From Desulfobulbaceae bacterium (GTDB lineage Bacteria > Desulfobacterota > Desulfobulbia > Desulfobulbales > Desulfocapsaceae), in NCBI GenBank assembly GCA_026988015.1, contig JALSMA010000068.1, forward strand, positions 1-37,621: DNA of 37,621 bases, written 5' to 3'. The position numbers and the translations under genes were made by a program. Shown piece by piece: positions 16,676 through 25,302 of the stretch; within the stretch, counting starts at the first letter, position 1, and each line of letters begins with the position of its first letter. Below the pieces are notes generated by a model that saw only the letters and a program-made list of their open reading frames with translations, ran no database searches and was not told where the DNA came from.

Positions 16676-18388
16676 ATGAAAAATTTTAATGAACTTGGCA
16701 TTAACAGCGACATCCTCAAGGGTCTTGCATCACTTAACTTTGAAAACCCCACCCCTGTACAAGAAGAGGTCATTCCTCTTATGCTTGAAAAGCGGGTGGA
16801 TCTGGTCAGTCTTGCACAAACCGGAACCGGGAAAACCGCGGCCTTTGGAATTCCTCTTATCCAACAATCCAATCCCGCAAAAAAACATACTCAATGCCTG
16901 GTTCTCTGCCCAACCAGAGAACTTTGCGTCCAGGTCGCAAGAGATCTGGAATCTTTTGCCAGATTTATCCCTAAAATGAAAATACTCGCCGTATATGGCG
17001 GGGCACGAATTGATCAGCAGATGAACAGCCTTCGCAAAGGCGTGCAGATTGTCGTTGCAACCCCTGGACGTCTGAAGGATCTTATCAGCAGGAAAGCTGT
17101 GGATCTGTCCAAGGTAAACTATGTAGTCTTTGATGAAGCAGACGAAATGCTGCAGATGGGATTTCAGGATGAACTCACTGCCATTCTCGCCAGCACCCCG
17201 AAAAAGAAAAACACCCTGCTCTTTTCTGCAACCATGCCAAAAGAGGTCGCATCAATATCCAGAAAATATATGAGCAATCCCGTTGAACTCACCATTGGAA
17301 CCAAAAATGCGGGAGCTGAAAATGTACGGCACGAATTTTATTTGGTCCACCAGAGGAATCGCTATGCAGCACTCAAGCGAATAGTTGACAACAGCCCTGA
17401 CAACTACTCAATCATTTTCTGCAGAACTCGCAGAGAAACCAATGAGGTTGCCCATAAACTCATCCAGGACGGCTATAATGCAGATGCGCTCCATGGTGAC
17501 CTGTCCCAGGCCCAGCGTGATCAAGTCATGGGTAAATTCAGATGCAGAAATATCCAAATTCTTGTGGCAACAGATGTTGCTGCCCGGGGCCTTGATGTGA
17601 ACGACTTGAGTCACGTCATAAACTATAACCTTCCGGATGAGCCAGCTGCTTATACTCATCGTAGTGGTCGTACAGGAAGGGCCGGACGTAAGGGAACTTC
17701 AATCGTCATTGTGACCTCAAAGGAAAAGTACAAACTGCGCCTTATTGAAAAGAAAATACAAAAACAGTTTATTCAGTGCAAGATCCCCACTGGCCTGGAA
17801 ATCTGCAGAAAACAACTCGTCAGTCAGATCGACAGAGTGAATAATGTCACCGTAAATAATGAGCAGATTGCACCATTATTTGATGAAATTGAAGATAAAC
17901 TCGGGCACCTTAGCCGTGAAGAAATGATTAAACGTTTCGTCTCCCTTGAATTCAATAGATTTCTCGAATACTACAAAAATGCACCAGATCTTAATGCCAC
18001 ATCTCAGTCACAATCTGCAGGTCGCCGCCATGATCGCGACCGTAGGGATTCCAGACCTGAGCTGCACCCAAAAAATAAGTTCACAACATTCAGTATCAAC
18101 GTGGGCAGAAGGCAGGGAATCATGCCGCAGGGGTTAATAGGAAAAATTAATGAGATCCAGGATGTGGGACGAATAAAGATCGGTCGAATTGAAATTTTAA
18201 GGAACTCAGCCACCCTTGAGGTGGATAGCAGATACACAGCCCAAGTTCTTGGAGCATTCCAGCGATCTGAAATAAACGGTAAGACTGTTAATATTGAAGT
18301 TGCGAAATTAACAGGTCCCAAAAAGAAGTATCAAGGAAAACGCAAGGGGAATTTCCATAGCAAGGGACGCAAACCCCAGTTTGCATAG
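16676..18388 (+). CDS. deaD: DEAD-box ATP-dependent RNA helicase (DeaD/CsdA type)
   Basis: 570 residues from the ATG at 16676, chosen because earlier in-frame starts (16622, 16646) fall in or directly after the terminator hairpin, and AGGTTGG precedes 16676. Core motifs in order: Q motif (NPTPVQEEVIP), I AQTGTGKT (about 47-54), Ia PTRELCVQV, Ib ATPGRL, II DEAD, III SAT, IV IIFCRTRRET, V ATDVAARGLDV and VI HRSGRTGRAGRKG. The C-terminus (about 465-550) is a DbpA/CsdA-type RNA-binding domain (FSINVGRRQGIMPQGLIGKI) followed by a basic tail. CsdA-type helicases assist ribosome assembly and mRNA decay, often at low temperature; the latter is inference here. Confidence 0.95.
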   Translation: MKNFNELGINSDILKGLASLNFENPTPVQEEVIPLMLEKRVDLVSLAQTGTGKTAAFGIPLIQQSNPAKKHTQCLVLCPTRELCVQVARDLESFARFIPKMKILAVYGGARIDQQMNSLRKGVQIVVATPGRLKDLISRKAVDLSKVNYVVFDEADEMLQMGFQDELTAILASTPKKKNTLLFSATMPKEVASISRKYMSNPVELTIGTKNAGAENVRHEFYLVHQRNRYAALKRIVDNSPDNYSIIFCRTRRETNEVAHKLIQDGYNADALHGDLSQAQRDQVMGKFRCRNIQILVATDVAARGLDVNDLSHVINYNLPDEPAAYTHRSGRTGRAGRKGTSIVIVTSKEKYKLRLIEKKIQKQFIQCKIPTGLEICRKQLVSQIDRVNNVTVNNEQIAPLFDEIEDKLGHLSREEMIKRFVSLEFNRFLEYYKNAPDLNATSQSQSAGRRHDRDRRDSRPELHPKNKFTTFSINVGRRQGIMPQGLIGKINEIQDVGRIKIGRIEILRNSATLEVDSRYTAQVLGAFQRSEINGKTVNIEVAKLTGPKKKYQGKRKGNFHSKGRKPQFA

Positions 18389-18399
18389 AATACCCTCAG

Positions 18400-18434
18400 T
18401 TACAGGAGAGTTATCGTTTATAACTCTCCTGTAA
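18400..18434. terminator. Perfect 15-bp hairpin between convergent deaD and phasin genes
   Basis: TTACAGGAGAGTTAT (18400-18414) and ATAACTCTCCTGTAA (18420-18434) are fully complementary around a five-base loop. It lies in the 64-base gap between two convergent genes. There is no clear T-run on either side, so it is a strong hairpin but an imperfect intrinsic terminator. Confidence 0.65.
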
Positions 18435-18452
18435 ATTATTATGCATCTACAG

Positions 18453-18761
18453 TTATCCCTGCTGCTCTTTGTCTATCTTTTCCCTCAGTTCCTCAATTTC
18501 ACTCTTCAGAGCAGCCACATCACTTTTTTTAGCAAGGTCCATCTTATCCAAAACAGTGGCCATTATTTCTTCAACCTGTTTCTGCAACTCTTTACGTGAC
18601 TCATCAGAACGAGCCAGAAGATCATCAACTAGAGCCTTCCCTTCCTCTTCACTCATCTTCCCCTTTTCGACAAAATCTCTGGCTAGCTCTTCAATTTTTT
18701 CCTTAGTTAAGGCTGCCACCCCAACTCCGGTCAACAGTGTTTTTTTTACTAAATCAATCAT
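18453..18761 (-). CDS. Phasin-like small helical protein
   Basis: 102 residues from the ATG at 18761, which has an excellent GGAGGAA. The frame is open upstream to 18860, but that part lies within dus. The sequence (MIDLVKKTLLTGVGVAALTKEKIEELARD, then VEKGKMSEEEGKALVDDLL) matches small predicted phasin or polyhydroxyalkanoate-granule-associated regulators. A coiled coil fills about 60-100. Such genes are widespread in Desulfobacterota without PHA synthesis, so a granule role is unproven. The ATG lies within the last codons of dus (8-base overlap), pointing to translational coupling. Confidence 0.75.
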   Translation of the reverse strand: MIDLVKKTLLTGVGVAALTKEKIEELARDFVEKGKMSEEEGKALVDDLLARSDESRKELQKQVEEIMATVLDKMDLAKKSDVAALKSEIEELREKIDKEQQG

Positions 18762-19737
18762 CACTTCCTCCTTTGATTTTATCAAAAAACTCATTGGCGA
18801 CTGCCTTTGCCTCTTTAATACTTTTACTGTTCTGTACCCCGGTCGCAAAATGATGACCAAAGGTGAAATTTGAACTGTAATAGTGAGTAAACTGCTTCAA
18901 ACGGCCCAAGCGCCGTTCCGGTAAAAATCGTTCACTTAGCAACTCTATAAAACGAAAATAAACATCTTTGAAATTTATTCCAGTATCTATGTCTAAATTA
19001 TAAATATTTTTTGCGATGTCAGCAAACAACCATGGCTTACAGACAGCCCCCCTGCCTATCATCAACCCATCAGCTTCAGATTGTTCAAGACAGTTAGCAG
19101 CATCTTCGACGCTAAAGATCCCACCGTTTGCAATAACAGGTACTTTTACAGCTTTTTTTACCTTGGCTACCCAACCCCAGCGAGGTTTTCTGCAGAATTT
19201 TTCACCTTGCAGACGGGCATGTACGGTCAACAGATCTATCCCTTCATCTTCGAGCATCCTGCAGAAGGAAAGCAGGCTATCCTGATCAAGAGTTTTTCCC
19301 AGGCGAATCTTGGCACTTATTGGTAATGATGTAGCTAAGCGTAAACAGCGTACCATATTTCGCACCTCAGTTGGTCCCATAAATGACCCTGCTCCAAGTT
19401 TTCGGACAGCAGGAGCGGGACAGCCAAGATTTAAATCTATTCCCTGCGCATTGAGTTGGTGCAGTCGGTTAACTGCAGGGACTATATCTTGACCTGGGCC
19501 AGCAAAGATCTGGTAGATAAATGGTGTTTCAGCCGGAGTGCGGCAAAGAAATGGAGAAACTGTCTCGTTCTCGATTGGAAGTCTGGTAACAGAAAGCATC
19601 TCACTGAAAAACAGTCCTATACCACCGAGTTCCAAGATGAGGATCCGTAACGCGGAATGGGAAAGCCCGACCATGGGAGCTAGAGCCAGAGGAGGACTGC
19701 AGGGAACAGAGTTTTGCAGCATCAACGCGTCACACAT
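18754..19737 (-). CDS. dus: tRNA-dihydrouridine synthase
   Basis: 327 residues. A flavoprotein that reduces uridine in the tRNA D-loop using NADPH. It has the TIM-barrel signatures: LALAPMVGLSHSALR at the start, the active-site loop DLNLGCPAPAVRKLGAG with catalytic Cys106, LLTVHARLQGEKF, and the FMN-phosphate segment VPVIANGGIFSVEDA...GLMIGRGA. Whether it is DusA, B or C type cannot be decided here. The ATG at 19737 is preceded by TTGGAGG. It lies 56 bases after the HEAT/PilZ gene and overlaps the phasin gene, so the three form a likely operon. Confidence 0.93.
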   Translation of the reverse strand: MCDALMLQNSVPCSPPLALAPMVGLSHSALRILILELGGIGLFFSEMLSVTRLPIENETVSPFLCRTPAETPFIYQIFAGPGQDIVPAVNRLHQLNAQGIDLNLGCPAPAVRKLGAGSFMGPTEVRNMVRCLRLATSLPISAKIRLGKTLDQDSLLSFCRMLEDEGIDLLTVHARLQGEKFCRKPRWGWVAKVKKAVKVPVIANGGIFSVEDAANCLEQSEADGLMIGRGAVCKPWLFADIAKNIYNLDIDTGINFKDVYFRFIELLSERFLPERRLGRLKQFTHYYSSNFTFGHHFATGVQNSKSIKEAKAVANEFFDKIKGGSDD

Positions 19738-19793
19738 CGAGCGCCTCCAAAGTCAGCAAATCCATACTGCAATTATACTGTCTGTGACTTCTT

Positions 19794-22166
19794 TTACTGA
19801 ATACTGACAATGTTTTTTACGGTTTTGGAAGGGATGGTTTCGTTGAATAAAACATGAACCGAATAATCACTCTCCACATAACGCTGCAAACGAACCGCAA
19901 CTATTACCCCCTGACATTCAAAGGTGCCACCTGTACCATCTTCCAGGATGGTTTTAATACCACGGCCCAGCAGCAATCTGGCATTTTCTTTCCGGGAAAT
20001 TTTTATATAAAATGAGAACCCACCTTCAGAAAAATCAACTATCTCTCCGTTAAAACTTCTCATGCTCGGATTTCCATATTCATCCAGCAAGGTATGTTTC
20101 ACAAGAATAGTTACAGGAAATCGTGGATATTGGCGGCGATCCTCTCCTGACATTTCAAGGAGTTCAGGGATTTTTTCACTTTTCTCACAATACTTCAGCA
20201 GGCACGATTCAAGACCCGGGTACTGATCCAGTAATTCAAGAAATTTCTTTCTTTCAAGAACATGGATATTTGTCTTTCCTATGGCAGTGAGGGTAACTGT
20301 CCAGACGGAGACATCAAAAAACGGTACCGTACCGACAATGTCCCCAGGGCCAATTTTTTTTAAGAATATCTCATTCTTGCCTCTCCAGCAGGTCAATCTG
20401 GCCTGACCAGAATTAATAAAATAGAGAAAGGGATTGTTCGTTCCCTGTTCAACTATAATTGAACCGGACGTGTAATTTTTGGACTTTAAAATGTAGTAGA
20501 GTGCATTGAATTCGTCAGTGGTCAATGTACCATAAAGATCCTGCCAGATCGTCAGGTGATTGGAAGAAATAGAAGAATTTCGCTCCTCCTCTATACACTC
20601 ACCTGCTTTAATCACCTCTGCCAGGGCATTGGGATCAACTTCAAGTATTCTGTCCCTCAACATTTCAGCGACATCAAAATTTTTATCTTTTGCTGCCTCC
20701 ACACATTCTTCATAGAGGAGTTGGCCGGCTTCTGTGATTTTGCCTTTTCCAAGAAGAGCTGTCACCTCATCATTGATTTTCTGGACAACTCTCTTTGCAG
20801 GATCTCGGGTAGCAGGATCACCAACAAAGGAAACATCTTTTTCCAGTGGTTCTACAAATTCAACTTCCGGTTCTTCTGGTAGCTCATCTCTGGTGAATCT
20901 GGGTTTTAAAATTTGCAGACTCTGTATAACCACCTGAGAGACTGGATCATTCTCACGGTCAGGGTGATTACTTCTCTCTTCCAGGATCATTGTGAGCAGA
21001 TTTACAGCGCGAATGGAATTGCTCAGGCGTACCTGAACAGCAAGCACCTGCAGCAGGTCATCACAAACTTTAGGTGAGTAATTGTCACGCAGTGCAAGAA
21101 GATCCAGGAAAGCTTCTGTTGTTTCTATTCCTCCTAATTGTCCGAGATAGCGAACAAGTCCTACCTTCAGTTCGTCATTTACCAGTGGCAGGGCTGCCAA
21201 AAGATATCTTCCGGGATTGTCAGTTGCGACTTCTGTGATACAGTCAATAACCTGCTGCTGAATTCTGATGTCTTCGTGTTCAAGACAGGGCATGATAAGG
21301 GGGATGAGTTCGGGGTCATCCATTGCAGTTATCATTAGGATGATATTGCGAATTCCATACCAGGGTAGGTTTTTCTGGAGATACTCTTTCAGTACAGAAA
21401 CTGCTGCATACCCGGTAGCGGGAATGAGCCCTATAAGGCGAAGCCTATCCGCTTTTTCCTGACAGGAAAGGAGTGTATCAAGAAGGTGAATGGCAGCTTT
21501 TCTACCAAGGTGGATCAGAATTCGTTCGGCATTTTGTCTTCTTTCGCCACGGCCCCGGAGACAGACAATAGTTAACTCTTCAAGGATATAACTGGTGGCT
21601 ATTTCTTCCTGAGCACGACTCACCACACTGCGAATTGCATTACTCTTCTCATTGATCCCGGATTGTATTTGATAAAACACTTCAAGGAGATAGTCGCATT
21701 CCTTCCAAAGCCCCTCTTCCAGCATACGAATACCGTGCTTTTGCAGCTGTTTACAGACAGTACCGCAAACTGACAGGAAAATGGTTTCAGCACGGAGCCA
21801 TCGAAGCAATATCCCGGTAATAAGTTCAATAAGATCAGGATGTTCTTTTTTGTGCAACCCACTCATACAGAGACTTAAGGCCATCACCGCACGCTCTCTG
21901 AGCCTGGAGTCTTCACTGCATGCACACTCACCAAGATTTTCAAACAGTACCTTCACTCTGTCTCTATTGCCTGACTCACAGTAGGTAGAGATAATACCAG
22001 GAAGGTTCTCCATGAGTTCATCATTCAGCAAAACCTCACTACGCCCAATCTCAAGGTCATTAACAAGCTTAAACAATCGACGCTCAGCGCGCTGCTGCTC
22101 TTCCTGCAACAGGAGTTTCCTGGCTTTCTCCTGAGCCTCCTTTTGTTTATCAATATTAATTTCCAT
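19794..22166 (-). CDS. HEAT-repeat protein with cyclic-nucleotide-binding-like and PilZ domains
   Basis: 790 residues, no signal peptide, so cytosolic. An N-terminal basic/coiled segment (about 5-50) is followed by alpha-helical HEAT-like repeats (about 60-440, for example EDIRIQQQVIDCITEVATDNPGR). A cNMP-binding fold occupies about 540-655 (YTSGSIIVEQGTNNPFLYFINSG...). Its phosphate-binding cassette reads GTVPFFDVSVWTVTLTA and lacks the Glu and Arg that hold cAMP phosphate. The C-terminal PilZ domain (about 676-790) has both c-di-GMP motifs, RQYPR (RxxxR) and DFSEGG (DxSxxG). It is probably a c-di-GMP effector with a scaffold role; the target is unknown. First gene of the dus/phasin group. 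Confidence 0.85.
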   Translation of the reverse strand: MEINIDKQKEAQEKARKLLLQEEQQRAERRLFKLVNDLEIGRSEVLLNDELMENLPGIISTYCESGNRDRVKVLFENLGECACSEDSRLRERAVMALSLCMSGLHKKEHPDLIELITGILLRWLRAETIFLSVCGTVCKQLQKHGIRMLEEGLWKECDYLLEVFYQIQSGINEKSNAIRSVVSRAQEEIATSYILEELTIVCLRGRGERRQNAERILIHLGRKAAIHLLDTLLSCQEKADRLRLIGLIPATGYAAVSVLKEYLQKNLPWYGIRNIILMITAMDDPELIPLIMPCLEHEDIRIQQQVIDCITEVATDNPGRYLLAALPLVNDELKVGLVRYLGQLGGIETTEAFLDLLALRDNYSPKVCDDLLQVLAVQVRLSNSIRAVNLLTMILEERSNHPDRENDPVSQVVIQSLQILKPRFTRDELPEEPEVEFVEPLEKDVSFVGDPATRDPAKRVVQKINDEVTALLGKGKITEAGQLLYEECVEAAKDKNFDVAEMLRDRILEVDPNALAEVIKAGECIEEERNSSISSNHLTIWQDLYGTLTTDEFNALYYILKSKNYTSGSIIVEQGTNNPFLYFINSGQARLTCWRGKNEIFLKKIGPGDIVGTVPFFDVSVWTVTLTAIGKTNIHVLERKKFLELLDQYPGLESCLLKYCEKSEKIPELLEMSGEDRRQYPRFPVTILVKHTLLDEYGNPSMRSFNGEIVDFSEGGFSFYIKISRKENARLLLGRGIKTILEDGTGGTFECQGVIVAVRLQRYVESDYSVHVLFNETIPSKTVKNIVSIQ

Positions 22167-22456
22167 GAATTAGTGAATCACCTAATTAACATTCATTCTC
22201 CCTAAAATACGTATCATGAAAAGAGGGAGGAGTGTTGAATTAACAAGAGCTTAATGTGATACAGACAGTAAAACATTATAAAAAAAACCATTCAAATAAC
22301 ACAAGCAGTTCATATAAAGAAAATATTTCAAACCACTCGTTTCAGTCTTCCCTCCTCTGTTCTGAAAAAGAAAAGTGGAGAAAAAATGAAAACATACAAT
22401 ATACTACCACAATTATGAGAAATCTTACCACAGTAGTCAATTATTGAAAACAACTT
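22167..22456. other. AT-rich spacer with no recognised feature
   Basis: This 290-base stretch lies between the HEAT/PilZ start and the Sel1 gene stop. A 63-codon plus-strand frame at 22256-22447 has a low-complexity Asn/Ser/Lys composition and no ribosome-binding site, so I do not call it. Promoter elements for the HEAT/PilZ gene are expected here, but none stands out. Confidence 0.4.
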
Positions 22457-22996
22457 TCAATTACAGGAAACGTCTTCCTCACTGAGCAAACGCTGCTGGG
22501 CACTCTTCAACTCAATCATATCTTTAAACACTGAGCGTGGCAGGAGTCTCCCTAAATTATTTTCTGCACCTGGATAATCATACTCAGCGGCAAGCCCGAC
22601 TAGTACCGTAGCCATATCCATAGAGACAGGTACACCACGTCCTTTTTCGTACATATCAGCAAGAAAGATCTGTGCCGCAGGCCAGTCTTTTCTGGCTGCA
22701 CAACGATACCAGCATGCGGCTTTGGAGAGATTTTTGTTCACTCCGTTCCCATATTCATACTTTAGACCTAAATAAAAACATGCCCCGCCCACATTACCGG
22801 TCGCTGCTTTTATCATCCACTTCAGGGCCTGTTTCTGATCTTTCGCTATTGTTTCTGTACCATACTCAAACAGTAACGCAGCAGCATACTGTGAATCAGG
22901 ATCACCAGTCCCTGCAGCTTTCAGAATGTCCGCTTCGTAGCTCCCTGCAAACACAACGACAGGAAATAAAAACATGGCAATCAACAGTAGTTTCAC
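22457..22996 (-). CDS. Exported Sel1-repeat protein
   Basis: 179 residues from a GTG at 22996, chosen because it starts a good signal peptide (MKLLLIAMFLFPVVVFAG, cleavage near residue 18). The frame is open to 23104 through non-leader-like sequence, and no Shine-Dalgarno marks any start, so the 5' end is uncertain. The mature part has three Sel1-type repeats (about 25-135): DPDSQYAAALLFEYGT, GGACFYLGLKYEYGNGV and PAAQIFLADMYEKGRGV. Such repeats mediate protein contacts, often at the envelope. The gene follows a terminator-closed lipoprotein gene and probably has its own promoter. Confidence 0.75.
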   Translation of the reverse strand: MKLLLIAMFLFPVVVFAGSYEADILKAAGTGDPDSQYAAALLFEYGTETIAKDQKQALKWMIKAATGNVGGACFYLGLKYEYGNGVNKNLSKAACWYRCAARKDWPAAQIFLADMYEKGRGVPVSMDMATVLVGLAAEYDYPGAENNLGRLLPRSVFKDMIELKSAQQRLLSEEDVSCN

Positions 22997-23110
22997 ATTA
23001 TGAAACAAAAAAATACTTTTATCATGAATGCGTGAGCGTTCGCTGGTGCTGCAACCTATTTTTCTCAAATTGACCTCATTGCAAATTTCATATTTGCAGC
23101 TCAATCTGTA

Positions 23111-23160
23111 AAAAAAAAAACAGCCGCGACTCCTCTACAGAGGAAGCACTGCGGCTGTTT
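23111..23160 (-). terminator. Intrinsic terminator of the lipoprotein gene
   Basis: AAACAGCCGC (23118-23127) and GCGGCTGTTT (23151-23160) form a ten-base-pair stem, and a TCCT/AGGA inner stem lies in the loop. On the minus strand it is followed by a run of T residues (the A-run at 23110-23120). It lies 24 bases after the lipoprotein stop. Confidence 0.92.
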
Positions 23161-23184
23161 TAAAGAAAAACACATTCTGGCGAA

Positions 23185-23685
23185 CTACTCGATGGGCTCT
23201 CCAAAGGCATTCAGAGCTCTCCCGGCAGTTGCATCTACGGTGACATACATAGTAAGGGTTGTGTCGGACATCTTACCATTTGGTTTAATATGCATCATGC
23301 ATGTTTTACCTGGTTTGGTAAAGGCAAGAATGGCATACTGGGTGGAGACCTCACCTGCAAGTTTCCATTTGTTTTTCTTCATGGATGCAATAATGAACTC
23401 CTTCAGAGAATACATTTCGACCCTGCCGGAATAATGAATTATACCACCCCGGAAAGATTCGGTTCTGATGGACATACTCTCTTTGGATGAGTATGTCATT
23501 TCTGCGGGTATTTCAATATCATCATAGTTTCCGACAGTACTTGCCATACTGGGAAGGTCTTCTATTCCTTCAGCTGAGATGCTCCCTGTCTGGCTATTTC
23601 CAGGCATACATCCGCCTAGTGCAAAGAGAAAAACTGCTATTAAGCCAAAAATAACGCCACGATACCGATTCTTCCCATACTCCAT
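23185..23685 (-). CDS. Small predicted lipoprotein, DUF-like
   Basis: 166 residues from the ATG at 23685, which has GGAGA seven bases upstream; the frame continues to 23739 without a better start. The leader (YRGVIFGLIAVFLFAL) ends in a lipobox L-G-G-C, so it should be lipidated and sent to the envelope. The mature domain (about 55-160) contains YSSKESMSIRTESFRGGIIHYSGRV-type beta-strands and MKKNKWKLAGEVSTQYAILAFTK, reminiscent of DUF4810/DUF799-like envelope lipoproteins, but I cannot name the family with confidence. It is monocistronic, closed by a strong terminator. Confidence 0.75.
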   Translation of the reverse strand: MEYGKNRYRGVIFGLIAVFLFALGGCMPGNSQTGSISAEGIEDLPSMASTVGNYDDIEIPAEMTYSSKESMSIRTESFRGGIIHYSGRVEMYSLKEFIIASMKKNKWKLAGEVSTQYAILAFTKPGKTCMMHIKPNGKMSDTTLTMYVTVDATAGRALNAFGEPIE

Positions 23686-23850
23686 AGTTATTTCTCCATT
23701 TTTTCTTGTTAACAGCATTATGCCCGATTTGAAAAACAATATCTATTCCAGTTATTAAATACTCTGCAAGACGTTGTTATCGGATAAATAGTTCAGCAAG
23801 CACATTTTGTCGAGTAATTTCATTACTGCACTAGGTCCCTCCATCTGTTC

Positions 23851-25302
23851 TCATGCCAGTCCCCCCAGACACATATATTTAATTTCAAGATACTCTTCTA
23901 TACCGTATTTTGAGCCTTCTCGACCAATACCAGACTCCTTCATTCCTCCAAATGGCGCCGCCTCTGATGAAAGAATTCCGGTGTTTACTCCAACCATGCC
24001 ATACTCAAGTGCTTCTGCAACCCGCCAGCACCTGGCCATATCACGACTGAAAAAATATGATGCAAGACCATATTCAGAATCATTGGCCATGGAAACCCCT
24101 TCATCTTCTTCCTTGAAAACAAAAAGGGGAGCAACAGGACCAAAGGTCTCTTCAGTTGCTATTTTCATATCTGTTGTAACGTTCATCAGAATGGTCGGTT
24201 CAAAGAAATACCCCCCAGCATCAGAACGCCTGCCGCCAGCAAGAATAGTAGCCCCCTTATCACAGGCATCTTTTATCTGATCCTCAACTTTTATAACAGC
24301 ATTGAGGTCAATGAGTGGTCCCTGGTTCACTTCAGCATCAAAACCGGACCCAACCCGAAGCTGTTCCTTCACAGCAATGGTCAGTTTTTCAGCAAACTCC
24401 TGATACACACCTTCCTGAACAATAAATCTATTGGCACAGACACAGGTCTGTCCTGCATTTCTATATTTTGAGGAGACCGCATCAACCACAGCTGCATCGA
24501 TATCGGCATCATCAAAAATGATAAAAGGTGCATGACCACCTAGTTCAAGTGAAACTTTTTTTACGCTTTTACTGCAGGCAGCCATAAGCTGCTTTCCAAC
24601 AGGTGTTGAGCCGGTAAAACTCAGTTTACGAACAATGGAGCTTCCGGTGAATTCAGCACCAATTTCACGAGCAGCACCTGTAATTATATTAAGTACACCT
24701 TTGGGAATTCCTGCTCTATGGGCTAGTTCTGCCAGGGCAAATGCAGAATAAGGAGTCTGTACTGCAGGTTTTACAATAATTGTACATCCAGCTGCAAGTG
24801 CGGGGGCAACTTTTCTGGTAATCATGGCAGAAGGAAAATTCCAGGGGGTAATAGCAGCACAAACCCCAACCGGTTCTTTGAGTACAATAATTCTCTTCCC
24901 TTTCTGGGACATGGGAACAGTATCACCATAGACACGTTTTGCTTCTTCTGCAAACCACTCCACATAAGATGCGCCATAGAGTACTTCACCCTCTGCCTCT
25001 GCCAGTGGCTTTCCCTGTTCACTGGTCATGATTCGAGCAAGATCCTTTTTATGGGCATTGATCAGGTCGAACCAGTCCCTCAAATAAACAGAACGTTCTT
25101 TGGCTGTAAGCTTCCTCCAGAGCACAAATGCTCGTTGAGCTGCATCAATGGCGGCAGATGCCCCCCCCCCTCCAAGAGACGGTACTGTCCCCAAAAGCCT
25201 GTTATCTGCAGGGTTAAAGACATCTATGCTCTTGTCTGCACCGACCCACTCGCCGTTGATGTAGCATTTTTGTTTAAATAAAGCAGAATCCTGTAACTCC
25301 AT
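23851..25302 (-). CDS. gabD: NAD(P)-dependent succinate-semialdehyde dehydrogenase-like enzyme
   Basis: 483 residues, full length for the ALDH superfamily. Landmarks: AITPWNFPSAMITRKVAPALAAG with the KPA cofactor segment, FTGSTPVGKQL, the catalytic Glu in LELGGHAPFIIFDDAD, and the catalytic Cys in NAGQTCVCANRF. The 'GQTCVCANR' form is typical of GabD, which oxidises succinate semialdehyde to succinate, but other short-chain aldehydes are possible. The ATG at 25302 has AGAGGTG five bases upstream. A run of ten G residues (coding strand; 25161-25170) encodes part of L-G-G-G-G-A near residue 45, a potential slippage site. No gabT or transporter is adjacent. Confidence 0.88.
   Translation of the reverse strand: MELQDSALFKQKCYINGEWVGADKSIDVFNPADNRLLGTVPSLGGGGASAAIDAAQRAFVLWRKLTAKERSVYLRDWFDLINAHKKDLARIMTSEQGKPLAEAEGEVLYGASYVEWFAEEAKRVYGDTVPMSQKGKRIIVLKEPVGVCAAITPWNFPSAMITRKVAPALAAGCTIIVKPAVQTPYSAFALAELAHRAGIPKGVLNIITGAAREIGAEFTGSSIVRKLSFTGSTPVGKQLMAACSKSVKKVSLELGGHAPFIIFDDADIDAAVVDAVSSKYRNAGQTCVCANRFIVQEGVYQEFAEKLTIAVKEQLRVGSGFDAEVNQGPLIDLNAVIKVEDQIKDACDKGATILAGGRRSDAGGYFFEPTILMNVTTDMKIATEETFGPVAPLFVFKEEDEGVSMANDSEYGLASYFFSRDMARCWRVAEALEYGMVGVNTGILSSEAAPFGGMKESGIGREGSKYGIEEYLEIKYMCLGGLA

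Noticed and set aside
22256-22447. 63-codon plus-strand frame in the spacer before the HEAT/PilZ gene
   Set aside because: Low-complexity Asn/Ser/Lys composition, no ribosome-binding site and no family resemblance.
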